Shown here in pieces: positions 25,364-37,170 of a stretch of 64,000 nucleotides of DNA. The stretch spans positions 310,001 to 374,000 of the forward strand of contig VWZS01002401.1 in assembly GCA_013397075.1 (NCBI GenBank). The letters run 5' to 3'. Positions within the stretch are counted from its first letter, which is position 1; every line of letters starts with the position of its first letter. Source of the stretch: Rhabdornis inornatus. Lineage: Eukaryota > Chordata > Aves > Passeriformes > Rhabdornithidae. A program made the translations under genes and the position numbers. The notes under the pieces were generated by a model, which was not told the origin of the DNA, made no database searches, and saw only the letters and a list, made by a program, of their open reading frames with translations.

Positions 25364-25477
25364 TGCCCCAGCCAAGGTGGGAGCCCTGCCCTGTCTGCTT
25401 CCCCCTCCCTGCCAAGGTGGGATCCCTGCCTTGTCCGCTTTCCTGCCCGCCCCGGCCGAGGTGGGAGCCCTGCCCGG
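25364..25477. repeat. Three-copy 40-44 bp tandem repeat
   Basis: The core GCCAAGGTGGGA(G/T)CCCTGCC begins at 25371 and 25411, and as GCCGAGGTGGGAGCCCTGCC at 25455. The spacing is therefore 40 then 44 bases. The units alternate with CTGTCTGCTTCC-like spacers and grade into the CpG island. It is a short minisatellite close to the probable GAS2 promoter. Confidence 0.85.
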
Positions 25478-25817
25478 CGCAGCAGCGGGGCTCGCTGCCG
25501 GCCGTACGGCGGAGCTCGCCACGCGGGCTCCTTTCATTGAGGGCGTTTCGTGTGCCTTGCCGGCTGCTCTCGAGTTTAGAGAGAAAGGGGCCGGAGCGAA
25601 GCGGGAAGGTGATCTTTGCCCGGCGGTTCTTCAGTGGGGAGTAGGTGCTTTTGTTTGCTTCCTCGCCGCTGTCCCGGGGAGACTGCGGGGTGCGGCGGGG
25701 GCGGCTGCTGCCGCTGTCTGGGGGGTTTGTGGGGTTTTGGGGTGAATTATTTCCCCTCCCGCTCTCTGACCGTGGGAGTTTGAAAGTATGGCGGAGGCGG
25801 AATGAGAGTGTGCGTGG

Positions 25818-26055
25818 GTGTGTGGCGGAGCTCCACGTGTGGCTGCCCCGGGGCTCAGCGCGGTGAGGCTGCGGGCTGCCGGCGGGCTGCTCTGGGAATC
25901 GCGCGGAGGGCCGGGGGCCGCGGCGGGTTCTGCTTGGTCCTGCCCCCGAGGGGCAGACCTGGGAGCAGCACTTCCAGCGCTCATGGCAAAGCCATTAGTT
26001 CAGCCTGACTACGGAGGGGCCCCGAGGAGGACAAACGCATCGGACTCCGCGCAGG
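25818..26055 (+). other. GAS2: Candidate GAS2 5' untranslated exon carrying an upstream reading frame
   Basis: The exon is proposed from the donor CAGG followed by GTGAGAGC at 26056. The true 5' edge is unknown; I start it arbitrarily at the first ATG of the open frame. The frame stays open from 25818 through an internal ATG at 25983 to the donor. If joined to the acceptor at 35093, that frame ends at TAA 35107-35109, one codon before the GAS2 ATG. It would then be an upstream ORF of 29 codons from 25983, or longer from 25818, in the same frame as GAS2 but separated from it by the stop. An N-terminal extension of GAS2 is excluded under this splicing. Confidence 0.4.
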
Positions 26056-26294
26056 GTGAGAGCGGGGCGGGTAAGAAGGGTCGGGGGGTGGCTCTTACTG
26101 TGCGCTCACCCCTGGCCCCAACCTCTGGTTGATCTTTGTGGCTTCTCTAGGCAGCCCTGGGGTGCTGCGCTGGTAGTGCAGAGAGGAGGAGGGCGGGTTT
26201 GTGTGTCCGCAGCGCCCGCGGGAAATGCGAGCATCCATCCGCATGTGCGGCTGCGGCAGCTGCGGGGCGGGAGGCGGCCGAGCTCCGCTCCCCG

Positions 26295-26400
26295 CTCCGC
26301 GGCAGCGCCCGGCTTCTCTCCCGGCTTCTCTCCCGGCTTCTCTCCCGGCTTCTCTCCCAGCTCCGCGGCAGCGCCCGGCTTCTCTCCCGGCTTCTCTCCC
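26295..26400. repeat. Higher-order 12-bp minisatellite in the CpG island
   Basis: GGCTTCTCTCCC is repeated exactly four times at 26311-26358 and twice at 26377-26400. Each block is preceded by the identical 16-mer CTCCGCGGCAGCGCCC (26295-26310 and 26361-26376). The pattern is 16-mer, four units, AG, 16-mer, two units. It lies just downstream of the predicted first-exon donor. Translations of it (GREA or SLPA repeats) are artefacts. Confidence 0.95.
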
Positions 26401-28540
26401 CTGCTCCGCGCCCGGCTCGCCCCTCCACCGCCCCCAGGGACAGGAGGACGAGACCCCTCTTGTGCCAAAAGCCGCCCTTTCGGGGCTCTTGGTTTCCTCT
26501 TCAGGCTCTAGATTCAAATCTCCGAGGGCAGAGTTTCGCTTTTAAGGCTCTGTTTCTTCACTAGCGCTCTACGTGTGAGGAATGAAGGTTGCTGTCCTTA
26601 TCTGGGATTGCTATGTGCATCCTGGTGCAGTGGTTTCATCTGAGCCTGCTGTCTCTGCACGCTCCTAGGGGAGCTCCTGGGACACCAGGACGGATGCATT
26701 GCAGGCTCCCCAGTGCAGTTTCAACATACTTTTGCCATGACTTTGCAATGAAAAATGGAGGAAGTGTTATTGGTTTTCCATGTACATTAAATTATGTATT
26801 TTTTGGTTCATTGTGAAGTAGATGCTGTGCCAAGTGTAACAGTTTTGTGAGAGTTTTGTGACGTGGATTGTGATTCAATAGGAAGTTTCTAAATAGGATA
26901 TTCCTAATTTCATATTGTATGGTGCCATAGGCTGTCTGATCAGGATTGTACCACCCTTGTTGGAACCATGCTCAAACCTATATGAAGATGGTGAAGTGCA
27001 GAAGAATCAATACTATCCTCAAGTTCTAGCTGCCACTTACTCTATCCTTTATTTGGTAACTTTATTTATTTTACCTGTAGTCTTATTTAAATTGGCACAC
27101 TTACTATCCACAGTACCTCTTCAACTCCACTTTACACCTCTCAGTTAAACTTAACACTAATTTCAGGACAGGATTTAGAAATTAACATCATAATTAAAAG
27201 CAAAGCTGATGATTGGAAATCAGCTTGTAGTACTGTCTGCATAGTGTCCTTGCAGCAAGAGACACTTCTACTCCTTGTGAGATGTGATGTGTCAGTTTAA
27301 ATATGTATTTCTTTTTCTAACTGGTGGAGGTTGAAATTTCTTTTGTACTAATTTTTAATGGCTATTTTGCTTAGACAAGCAGAAAAACATATAGTAAGAT
27401 CCAGGCAAAGAGGAATCAGCTTCAAAGGTTTTGGACAGTGTTAGGAATCAGGCTCAGTTTTCAGAAGTTATATCTTTATGAGCAAGTAGATAATGAATGT
27501 TTCTAAAGCTTTGTTTTTGTCTGTGTGAGAAAGACTTTCCGCTTTCCTTTTGGTAAGGGAGACATTATCAAGGCAATAAAATTGTTTCTACTAGGCATAG
27601 TCCTGAAAATGTCTAGGTTTCCAATGATTAGAGCAGATTTTTAAGTGTAGTTAACTTCGTTCTGGTCTGGCCTCAGACCAAGGGCCTTACAGGTATAAAG
27701 TATCGACAAACTGTTGTGCCAGGTTCTCCATCCTCCCCTCAAAGTGCTGCACACGTTTGTAATGTATGTTCATAATGCAAAGGACAAAGGCTTCTTGTGA
27801 TTAAAACTTACTCTATCAGTGTAGATCACATTTTGATGTAAGCCATGAAAAATTCTAATTGATTAATGAGTTTCAGATGGTGGTTCCCCTTCAGTGCCCC
27901 TCCCCCTGCTCCTAATGTACAGTATGCTCCAAGTTAATCTGGGAAAACTCCAGAAACCTTGGACTAAATTGGTTGTGGTATGATTTATAAGGATAATAAA
28001 ATATCTAGAAAAATTAAATTTTCTTATAAAGATATGCTTGCTGCATTTGTCAGCTTATGTTTTATCTATTTGTTTATAGTAGTGAGCAAAGTTAAGATTA
28101 CATGTAAGGTACGTGTATGATAATGCAGATAAGAATGACCTGTTTCTTACAGAACAGAAAGCTCTGCAAATAGTTCTTGAAGAGGAAATATGCAAGGTAG
28201 TAGCAGAATGGCTTTAAAATCATTGTTTTTACTATGTAAAAGGGCAACATGAGAGTGATTGCTCTTCTGTAATAAACTGGAAATTGAAGGTGGTAAAGAT
28301 TGACTAAATAACATGTAACAGTGAGTGACAAGTCTGGTTTTTTTCTTACTGCTTCTTTTAGTCCATTTTTAGGATTTCAAGAAAGAGAGCTTTCACAGTT
28401 TCTTTTGGGAAAGTCATTCCACTGTCTAGCTGATCTCACTCACCATAGGGAACAGTTTCCTGACTTTAAAAAATCAGAAGTTTTCAGTTATTTTTGTGGC
28501 TCTCAAAGGAAGGCATTCATGTCTTTTTTCCCTCTTTCTG

Positions 28541-28575
28541 CATATATGTGTATGTATACACATATGTATATATAT
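28541..28575. repeat. TATGTG/TATACA microsatellite
   Basis: An alternating run CATATATGTGTATGTATACACATATGTATATATATG, partly self-complementary. It is a simple repeat inside GAS2 intron 1. Confidence 0.8.
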
Positions 28576-28914
28576 GGGTGAGGGAGTGGAAAAGCAAGAG
28601 CAGCCTTTAGTCTGTGAACTGATGTTATACTCTCTCTGAATCTGAAAAATATGTCAACACTGAGACAGGAAAACTGGCGTTTTAAAATGCGAATGTATTT
28701 ATCCTTTGTTGTGTGATGTCTATAAAACTGGCACTTGATGATGTGAAGGTGGTGGTTGCAATATGGGTCCTAAATTGTGGGCAGCTTCATTTCTGCTTGC
28801 ACAATTATGCATTTTGTTCTGCAGCTTAATCTGTTTATGAACATTGAATCTTACACCTTTTTTGCACTCAAATTGATGTTACAGTTAGTGAATGCTTCAC
28901 ACAGTCCACTTAAA

Positions 28915-29650
28915 CTCTAGTAAAGTTTCAAAAGTTCTGTTCTTTTCCATCTGCTTGAGGTGATTAGAACTAGCAGGGAGATCCAGCAGAGACCCTTGCC
29001 AGATACACTCATGAGCTCTGTTCTGGCTTTTGATCCTCTGTCTCCTCTCCTTCCAGGTTGGCTGCTTTCCAATAGCATTACCTTCTCCCTAAGACAGCAG
29101 GAGATTGTCTGCATTTGTAGCTGATACCCCTCTGTCAAAGCCAATGTACAGTCTAGTGCTCAAGTTCCAGTTCCTTCAGAGAAAAACTTGCTGATCTTGT
29201 CTAAGTTGCTGTCTGTTTCCTCTATCACTGACAGTAAAGCAATTGCACAGTTGTGTGTATGATGTTTAGTTTCTTCTACAACTGGTGGCTAATATGCTTC
29301 CTCAGTCTTATTATAGCACATGTCACTGCACAAGCTTAAAGCCTGCATATTTAATCCTGTGGAGATTTATGAAAAAGAGTCTTTGCACCCAGGGTCCGAG
29401 GCAGAGTTATGCCATCTTCTGTTCCAGTTGTTCCAGCTTTGTAGAGCAGCTGGGCCATTGAACTGGCATATGTGCAGATGTTCAGTCCTGGATAACTCTG
29501 GCTTGGCTGCCAACTGCACAGAGCACTTGCCTGCTAGGCAATAGTGCCTGGGTGGGCCAAAGCTGATGTCTGTGCACAGTGTCCCTGTCAAGCTGTTATG
29601 GTGCAAAGGGCACATCATGTGGGACCTTTGCATCAGAGGTGATTTGATTG
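28915..29650. other. Unassigned GC-richer patch in GAS2 intron 1
   Basis: Compared with the AT-rich intron around it, this stretch is richer in C and G and has overlapping 74-88 codon frames on both strands (for example 29367-29633 minus, 29320-29544 plus). No known domain is recognised. Decayed repeat, regulatory element and untranslated exon all remain possible. The edges are approximate. Confidence 0.3.
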
Positions 29651-31900
29651 ATCACTGTAGGGAGTTCTGCGTTTGCTTTATGATTTTTTTCCCCTCCATA
29701 GACACTTTTAACCTATTTTTATTCTTTTCTAACTGAATACAAAGAAAAATGCTAGTTTCACTGGATACTTAACTTCTATGCTAATTCTTAAGTCAATAAA
29801 GAGCAAATGACTCAGCAAGACTTCTTTATTCCTGACCTGGAAAGACTGTATGTAGGAGCAAGCTGAAAAAAATGGTTCAAGACCCTTTTTGTTTGAGAAT
29901 TAATGGATGTTGTAATTGGGAACTAGGTTGAAGCGACAGTGAAACTCATGGTACATAGAGCACTGCATAGCCAACAACTACTCAGTATAAGCTGTTATTT
30001 ATATATGCTGGAACTGGATAGGTAATTTGGAGTAAATATGATTAGGTGGCAGGGTGGAGCACATGTATTTTCTTTGTATGTATATCTAAGCATACATGCA
30101 AGCTTTTATATATACATTTTTCCTATACAGAATAGTTTTTTCCTCCCTTTTTATACTTGGTTGAAGAAAATTATCACAATTTTACAGGTAAGGAGGGTGG
30201 TTGGAATAGGAAAGGGAATTGAATCTGGGGATCTGCAACTGTGCATGCTTCACTGTGCATCCAGTTTTACTTTCTAGATGAAACAGTCTTTGCCTCCTGT
30301 GTGTTTTGAGTACAGTGTATCATTGTTGATTCATTTTTTCCTACCTGTTAACCCCAACAAAAGGCAGTAGAGACACAGATGATCATTTGTTTGATTCTCA
30401 TTGCTTTCACCTGATGATCTGATAACAAACATCAGATAGTGTAAGGTTACACTGCTGGCCAAATACAGGCAGTGAACTGCAAAACACAGATAACTGAATG
30501 CACTACTGTAAAGCAAAATAAGAACTTCACTGTTCAGCTGGAGCAAGCAGAGAGAAATAGGACCTTTTAGTGTGTTGAATCTGATACACATTTCTGGGTG
30601 TACTGTAAACCATCCCACACTGAATTGTTCATCTAGACAATAAGGCTAAGAATTTGGGATGCCATCCTCTTATTGAGAGAGGTCGAAAAAAAGGGCTGTG
30701 CCACACACATATGAACTGTAACAAAACAGGATGAAAAGTAGTCAAAGACTGTTCCTTGTCTACATTTTGAATAGTAGGGGGAAGCAGTTGCTTTAAAGCA
30801 TTTAGAGGTAAGTTTTGAAAATGCTTCTACATATCACATCAGCCTCAACAGTTTATAGAGCAGTGTAACATTCTATAAAATAATTGACATGTTTGTGTTG
30901 GCTAGTTTTAAACAGCTGTTTATATGATGGTTTGATGTTATTGTTAGAAAGTAGTGAGATTAGGAAACCCAATATTTTTTGGCTACTTCGTTCATACTTT
31001 GTCTGCCAAAAGGAAAGGATGAAATAGTTGTTGGAGACAGAGGCTTGCCTCAGCTGTGGTGATGTATCCTTGAAAGCTGCTGTCTACCTCTGATGCAAGT
31101 TAGTCCATTTCTCTGACCACATTCCTCACTGATAAATTGTCAACAAACTTTTCTTCAGTCCACTAAAAAATAAATATATTAAGACATTTTAAGGGGAAGG
31201 TTTGAAGGTATCTGAGTGAAGAAACAGGGGCCTGGTGGCCTTCACCACAGGAAGAATCTTCAGACAAATCTTGAAGGAGCTCAGGACTCAGTTGCTGTCA
31301 CCTTCATAAAACTATCTCATTTTGGCTTCTTCATGGATCCCAACTACTATGTGATGGAGTTCTAATATGTATGTACTAGTACAATTAATGAAGTAGATTA
31401 ACTTTTTACTGAAATTTGAGTACTTCAGTACTGAAGTATTGCGAAGGCTTAGGTTGAATTTAACAGGTTCAGTAGTGATCAGTGTTTGCATAAAGAATAA
31501 TTCAGAGCTTCAAAGTTTCTGATGCTTGCAGTTTGATAACTGATTGCCAGTATCCTTTGTAGAGTTTGTGACAGGAGATACTCTGCTCCTTGAAAGCTGA
31601 GTTTTAATGTCCAAGGTAGGAATTTTGTGGATTTTACTGAAGTTTAGGACAGTTTTCCAGAAAAGTAGTGGGGAAGTGAAAAATTTGGGGGGTTTTGAAA
31701 ATGAAATCAAAGAAAACTTACAGAGAGGTAAGGTTGGCTTATATGTAATCTGCTCTATGTTATCTGTAATTCTTCAGGCTCTTCATCAGTATTAACTTTC
31801 TCATTCCCCAGTCCTCACTTTGCATGCCCACTTCACAAATTAGTGCATACATTATTTTAATTCAGGGCTACAATTTCAAGCAGACCTAGTCCGAGTATAG

Positions 31901-31914
31901 ATATATATATATAT
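31901..31914. repeat. (AT)7 microsatellite
   Basis: A short uninterrupted AT dinucleotide run within GAS2 intron 1. Confidence 0.8.
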
Positions 31915-32650
31915 GAATCATTTTCATCTTCTAGAGACTTTTGTCACCTGTCTGGCTTTTGTTATCTTTCCAGTTTCTCATTCTGAGAATGTGTCTTATG
32001 AAAACTACCTTAACTCAGAATACCCTTCTTGTCTCTCTTTTTTCTTCTTACTATCACAAGTTACTAAGAAAATGAAGCACGCTTGTGTCCTCCCAAATCT
32101 GTTTTCCCACTTTTCTTCCCTGAATGAGTCTCAAAAGTTTCTTTGGGCTTTACACAGCCTGATTGCTGAGTTAGGTCAGTATGAAGTATATTTAAAGACA
32201 ATGCTGTATTTTAGAGGCAAACTGAAATAACATCCCTACTCCCCCAATTCTCTACTTTGCAGAGCTTCTTCCACAGACTGATTTGGAAACCCAGACTGCT
32301 TCCATGTAGCTGTTAGAGAAGCCTTCCTTCTGTTTTGTCTTGTCTTAAATGTAGCTTTGAGACCATAGAATTACTTCAGCCCCACCAGTGTCAGCAGCCT
32401 GTATTGTATCTGGCTGACTGTCAGGCATATCATAATGTTGGTGATTAATTAGCCCCAGGTTCCCCTAGGGAGCTTCATATACATGGTTTTGGAAATGATG
32501 AAGTAGGGTGAAAGAAAACGCTATTGCCCACTGTTTTCTTCTTGACACAACCCAGCTCAGTGTATGTGCTAATTTTTACCCTTCTAGCAGGGTAGGGTTT
32601 CATGATTAATATTGCTCTGTGCATCCATGAAATATCAAATAACAATAAAT

Positions 32651-32706
32651 TTAGGTTGGAAGGGACCTCCAAGTGTCATCCAGTCTAACCCCCTCCACAA
32701 AGCATG
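32651..32706 (-). mobile_element. CR1 LINE 3'-end fragment
   Basis: The stretch TTAGGTTGGAAGGGACCTCC followed by AGTGTCATCCAGTCTAACCCCC is the antisense of the CR1 3' UTR, which in CR1 reads ...GGTTGGAC...GAGGTCCCTTCCAACC. Only the terminal part survives, so the element is a severely 5'-truncated dead copy in antisense to GAS2. Confidence 0.8.
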
Positions 32707-34840
32707 TATGAACTGTGAAATTACTCCCAGTGAAGAGGTGCAGGGTCTAACTGGTTCCTTTAGTAAAGTAGTGCTGCTTTTTCTGTTGTATTTTTCCAAT
32801 TTGTAAGTAAAGAGAAACAAATTGCAGGATTTCCCTAATTGCAGAGGTAATTCAAGAGAACAAACTAATTTCAGTTCTGACTTTCCTCACTGTATCAGTG
32901 GAGGTTATAGACTCCAGAAAGTGGTCAAAATTATTTGCTCTTTCTGGAAAGCAAGTCAGTGATAGATACTTGATCTTTCCCATAATCTTTGAAGACAGCT
33001 GGTGTCAGTTATCTGTCTTGCCTCTGTTTCTATCCAAAATGAAGCAGTGATTTTAAAGACTAATTCATGTGGTTCTGAGTATCTTAGAAAAACTTTAAAT
33101 ACAGTGTCATTGAAATTCCTAAGCTGTTGGTGGCTTCTAGTCTGAACCAATCTATTTTGAGAGTGACATTCCAGATTGATTTTTGCAGAGCTAACAGTCC
33201 AAGTCCTCTCTCTCCTCTCCCTTGCAGCCTGCTGTAAATGAACAGGTATGATTTGAATTTAATTGACCAGGAAGCCATAAATCCAAGCTGACATTTTTAC
33301 AAAGTCAGTTTCATAATAGAGCTGTGCATAAGTTACGTACTTTAGTCTGCTTTAAACTCTTCTGCTTTCAAAGAAACTTTGATACATAAGGGTTTTTTTT
33401 TTTGTTAGAAAAATGTGAAATATACTCATAATGCAGAAATGTGTGTTTATACAGGAGAATAAATCTTTATGCATATTTTTGCTTCTCCCCAACTGTAAAA
33501 AATTGTCTAATTTCAGTAAGAAGTATATTTGTAGTGAAAGCTGTGCCTAATTCAAGGGCAAGCTAAACTTCAGGAGTGAGGTACTGTCAACAAGAGCTTT
33601 TGCAGATCTTTTTGCAAACATGGAGTTTAGCTACATAGAGTATGATAAAAAATGCCAGAGTATTTTAATTCAAGTATTAAAATATCCCAAATACCATTAA
33701 ATACATTTGGAAAAGTCAGTTACAGCACAATTTTATGGAAAGGCAATTTTTTTATTTTTTACATTCAGTAAATATTTTCCTTTTTTGATGAAGAAATTGT
33801 TTTCAGTATTTCTGTTATTGGGGCCATAATGGATAGTATAAAAAATTGTTCTGTTTTTCTGCTGCTGTTTTTAAGTCACAAGTATCTCTTACCTGGTATG
33901 CAAAGGACAGAAAGAAAGTGTTTGCAGATTATTATAATCTGAAGCCACTCAACGTGTCTCACTACAATTGGTGTGGATCAGCCAGTTGACAACAGGCAAA
34001 GGACTATTCCTTGTGGAATAGTCTCGTGCCATCTGAACAAGACTTTGTGTCTGCTGGTTGGTGTAGGCTACAGCCTACCAGGCAAGGAGGTATTTCAGCT
34101 CATTGCAACAAGTTTCAGAGAGTTAAAAATACCATGTTTTAGCAGGCTTCTGCCCCAGGTGGGGAACTAGCCCTTCAGACACAGACACTGTTAGATCCAG
34201 TGGGTCTAACAACAGTGGCTGCTGTGACTGACAACACTTAATGCATCATGTGTTAGAGATTAGCTGTCTTACCTGGAACTAAAGTTTTGGGAAGTCATCA
34301 CTGAAGCAGAGGAGAATTTGGGAATTGGCAAGTATGAGTGACCAACACTAGCTGTTCTGCTGCTTCCTGAAGAAATAATGCTATTCAGTCTACATATTTG
34401 GTGTAGCTTTTTCTTTAATAATTTTGAAGCTGTAGAATAGATTGTTTCCATTTGGTTACATTTATTAATTGTTGATAAGTTTGATGTAGGAACTAATTTG
34501 GTTGTCGCCATGTTTTTCCTGGGCATGATCCAAAAATCTCTGAAGCTCTCCAACTAATCTGAATGGGTAATGGGTCAGGCACCATAGTGAATTGTTAGCT
34601 TTGTGAAAAGTGTTTATTTTAATTTGATTTTAATAATTCCTTGCAGAATATTTTGTTGCATTGGCAACATGTAGCTTGGTGAACACAAATGAAGTTAATA
34701 TTTATCTGAATGATTTAATCACTTGCAAAAAAAAAAATAACAAAACAATTCAGTCATTGGTGTTTGCAACTATGTGTTAGGTCCACAACTGTTTGTCTGG
34801 TATCTGATTTCTTAGACTCATAATTACTGTTGTCATTTTT

Positions 34841-34987
34841 GAATCACAGAATGGTTCCATTTGGAAGTGACCTTAGAGACACCTCATTCCAACCCCTTCC
34901 CCTTCCATGGCAGAGACACCTTCCACTGGACCAGGTTGCTCAAAGACCTATCCAACCTGGCCTTGAACACTTCTAGGGATGGGGATT
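34841..34987 (-). mobile_element. CR1 LINE 3'-end fragment
   Basis: It begins GAATCACAGAATGGTTCCAT and continues through CATTCCAACC, a ttccactgGACCAGGTTGCTCAAAG segment, and CCAACCTGGCCTTGAACACTT. These are the classical antisense words of the avian CR1 3' region. The element's 3' end is at the left. About 145 bases remain and no RT coding part is present. It lies about 100 bases upstream of the GAS2 exon acceptor. Confidence 0.93.
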
Positions 34988-35092
34988 ATATTCTGGATGG
35001 GATCATTTTCTACAATTCTAAAAACTGGAGCGTGTGAGACTTTATTTAGTATAATGAAGAACTTTTTTTTTTCTTTTTGTATAATTAAACAG

Positions 35093-35265
<173 letters not shown>

Positions 35266-36718
35266 TAAGATGGACTGCAGATACTGGGCAGTATAACTCC
35301 TTATGCTGTCAGCTGGGAATTCAGCTTTCTTTGCACTTCAGAAATAAAGTTATGATTATGTAGCTGCTGCCATATAGCACAAATATTAGCAAGGTCAGAA
35401 AAGCTGATGAGTAATTTGTCTCCATTGTGTTTCTGTGAGTAGCATAACTGAACATTATACATTCCATGTTTAGTTTTCTTTCAAATTTCCTCTTAATTAT
35501 TTCTTTTTTTTCATGTATTTTCTGTACTTATACCATTAAACTGAATGGTGCTAATTGCTGCCTTCACCTATGTCTTCCATTTTTATTGATAGGTCTCCTG
35601 CAGAGTACGGTGTACTGACTGTCTGGAATAGAAGGAACCATCAAATATTTTTTCTCTGACCAAGCAGTCTAGCAATTGCTAATTGCTGCCCAAGGCAATG
35701 CATGCTAGGGCTTGTGGTAGCCTGAGCATAGAGGGGTTTGTCCTAGCATAGCTGGGACCTGGGGGTTTGCTGGTTGCAGCTGGTGCATCCCAGTGTGTGA
35801 AGACAAGGCTTGTTGCTGTCAGAAGATGATGCAAACTAAAACTGGGGAAAAAAAATCAGATACATTTAAAAAAGAGCAAATGAGATTATCCCTGGCAGGA
35901 AGGAAAGAGACAATACCTTGAGATGTACAAATTATTCAAGAAGGTGGAATTTAGAAACGATGAGCCAGGAAATAGTATATTGTTTGCTGAGAACACTCAG
36001 GGGAAAATGGCTTTGGTGTGATCTCTGTAAATACAGAGGATACTACCAAAAAAAATAGATTACTTACACAATACCTCATCCTAAGGGAGACATGCCAGTA
36101 ATTCCTCTCATTAAATAAAGAAAAGAAAAATATTTCAGAAGCTATGTTTACATGAGACTTTAGTTGATGGGATTTTGGAGGGAAATTTGGATGAGCACTT
36201 TTAAATTTGATGTATATGGTTTTGGAGGATTTATTTAATTTTTTAAAAATTTTCTGAAAATCTATTCTGGTGAGACATGGGCAGTGTCTTGTCATGGTAA
36301 ATGCTGTAGTTAAACCATCTCAGTGGTATCATACAGTAACAGAGTATATCCAGTGTCTTTCATCAGCACATTTTGTATTGCTGTATTTCCTCTTTTTTAG
36401 GAGAAAGAAAAGGAAATATCACTTATGTTATGACAGAGAGGGTTAATAAGCACAATGCCAATGGAACACAATATTTTGCAGGTAGACAATACCCATTTTT
36501 GAGTTGAGTTATGAATCCACAACTGCAAAAGTGGCAGGTGTTTTAAATTACAAATTTATGTGGTATTTCCATTTAAATTAATATGTTTTGTGTATAAAAT
36601 TGTCTGTGCAAAACCAGAACAAAATTCAGAAACTTTTCTTTCCAATTGCCACAAGACAGTAATCCAGGTGACTGTTTTTTTGAATGGGAAGCCGCACATT
36701 CCATTAAGGATTCAATAT

Positions 36719-36741
36719 ATTGTTTAAACGTTTTAAACAAT
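36719..36741. repeat. 10-bp perfect inverted repeat around CGT
   Basis: ATTGTTTAAA and TTTAAACAAT are exact reverse complements with CGT between them. It lies within a GAS2 intron. It may be a chance palindrome of AT-rich DNA or a homodimer binding site. Confidence 0.75.
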
Positions 36742-37089
36742 GAAGTTTTAGTGATCCACTCTAAAACAAATAGAAGCTTGTTTGCAGTTTGTAACCGTGT
36801 TGTCTCAGTGATAAGTTTAGGAATGAGGTCACTCTTTGAGCAGGAAAGTAGCAACCAGCAGGAGGTTCCGAAATGCCAACTGTAATTAAATATCTGATTT
36901 TTCATATGGACACCGAGTGCTGCACTGCAGATCTAAATGGGCACAACCTTCTTTTAATTAAGCAGCATATACAGTTCATTTGCTCAATGCATTCCCCCAC
37001 ACCTTCTTGCACCAAGCTCTCCTTTTCTCAGAGTTTGTGCTGATGAATTGAAATTGTAGTGATTTGCTAGACTGCTTTGAATTCCTGCG

Positions 37090-37170
37090 TAATTGTTATT
37101 AAAATTAATAATTCAATTAAATTAAAATTCACATTCAAAATAAAGTGTGAATTAAAATAATTGTTATTAA
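37090..37170. repeat. AT-rich direct and inverted repeat cluster
   Basis: TAATTGTTATTAA occurs at 37090-37102 and again at 37158-37170. Between them AATTCACA (37126-37133) and TGTGAATT (37146-37153) form an inverted repeat with a 12-base loop. The cluster contains many TAAT/ATTA homeodomain-like cores. Its function is unknown. Confidence 0.7.

Larger units (their letters stand above)
25440..26480. promoter_or_regulatory. GAS2: CpG island, probable GAS2 promoter
   Basis: This is the only CpG-dense segment between FANCF and the first GAS2 coding exon, and it lies about 9 kb upstream of that exon. A YY1-like ATGGCGG (25788-25794) and several G/C boxes are visible, with no TATA box. A splice donor at 26056 (CAGG then GTGAGA) suits the end of a first exon. 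Assignment to GAS2 is by position and orientation. It could also serve an unannotated antisense or bidirectional transcript. Confidence 0.6.
26056..35092 (+). other. GAS2: GAS2 first intron (inferred)
   Basis: About 9 kb between the proposed 5' donor and the acceptor at 35092. Besides the minisatellite, microsatellites and two CR1 scraps listed separately, I see no coding exon. Additional untranslated exons of GAS2, known in mammals to be alternative, would not be recognisable here. A GC-richer patch at 28.9-29.7 kb is noted separately. Confidence 0.5.

Noticed and set aside
25060..25644. 194-codon plus-strand frame and overlapping minus-strand frames
   Set aside because: Composed of Arg/Lys/Glu or Phe/Pro/Ser repeats dictated by the homopurine tract. 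No domain, and no credible splice or start context.
26056..26564. Overlapping 93-151 codon frames on both strands over the minisatellite
   Set aside because: The SLPA, GREA and GFSP repeats are translations of the 12-bp tandem unit in a CpG island.
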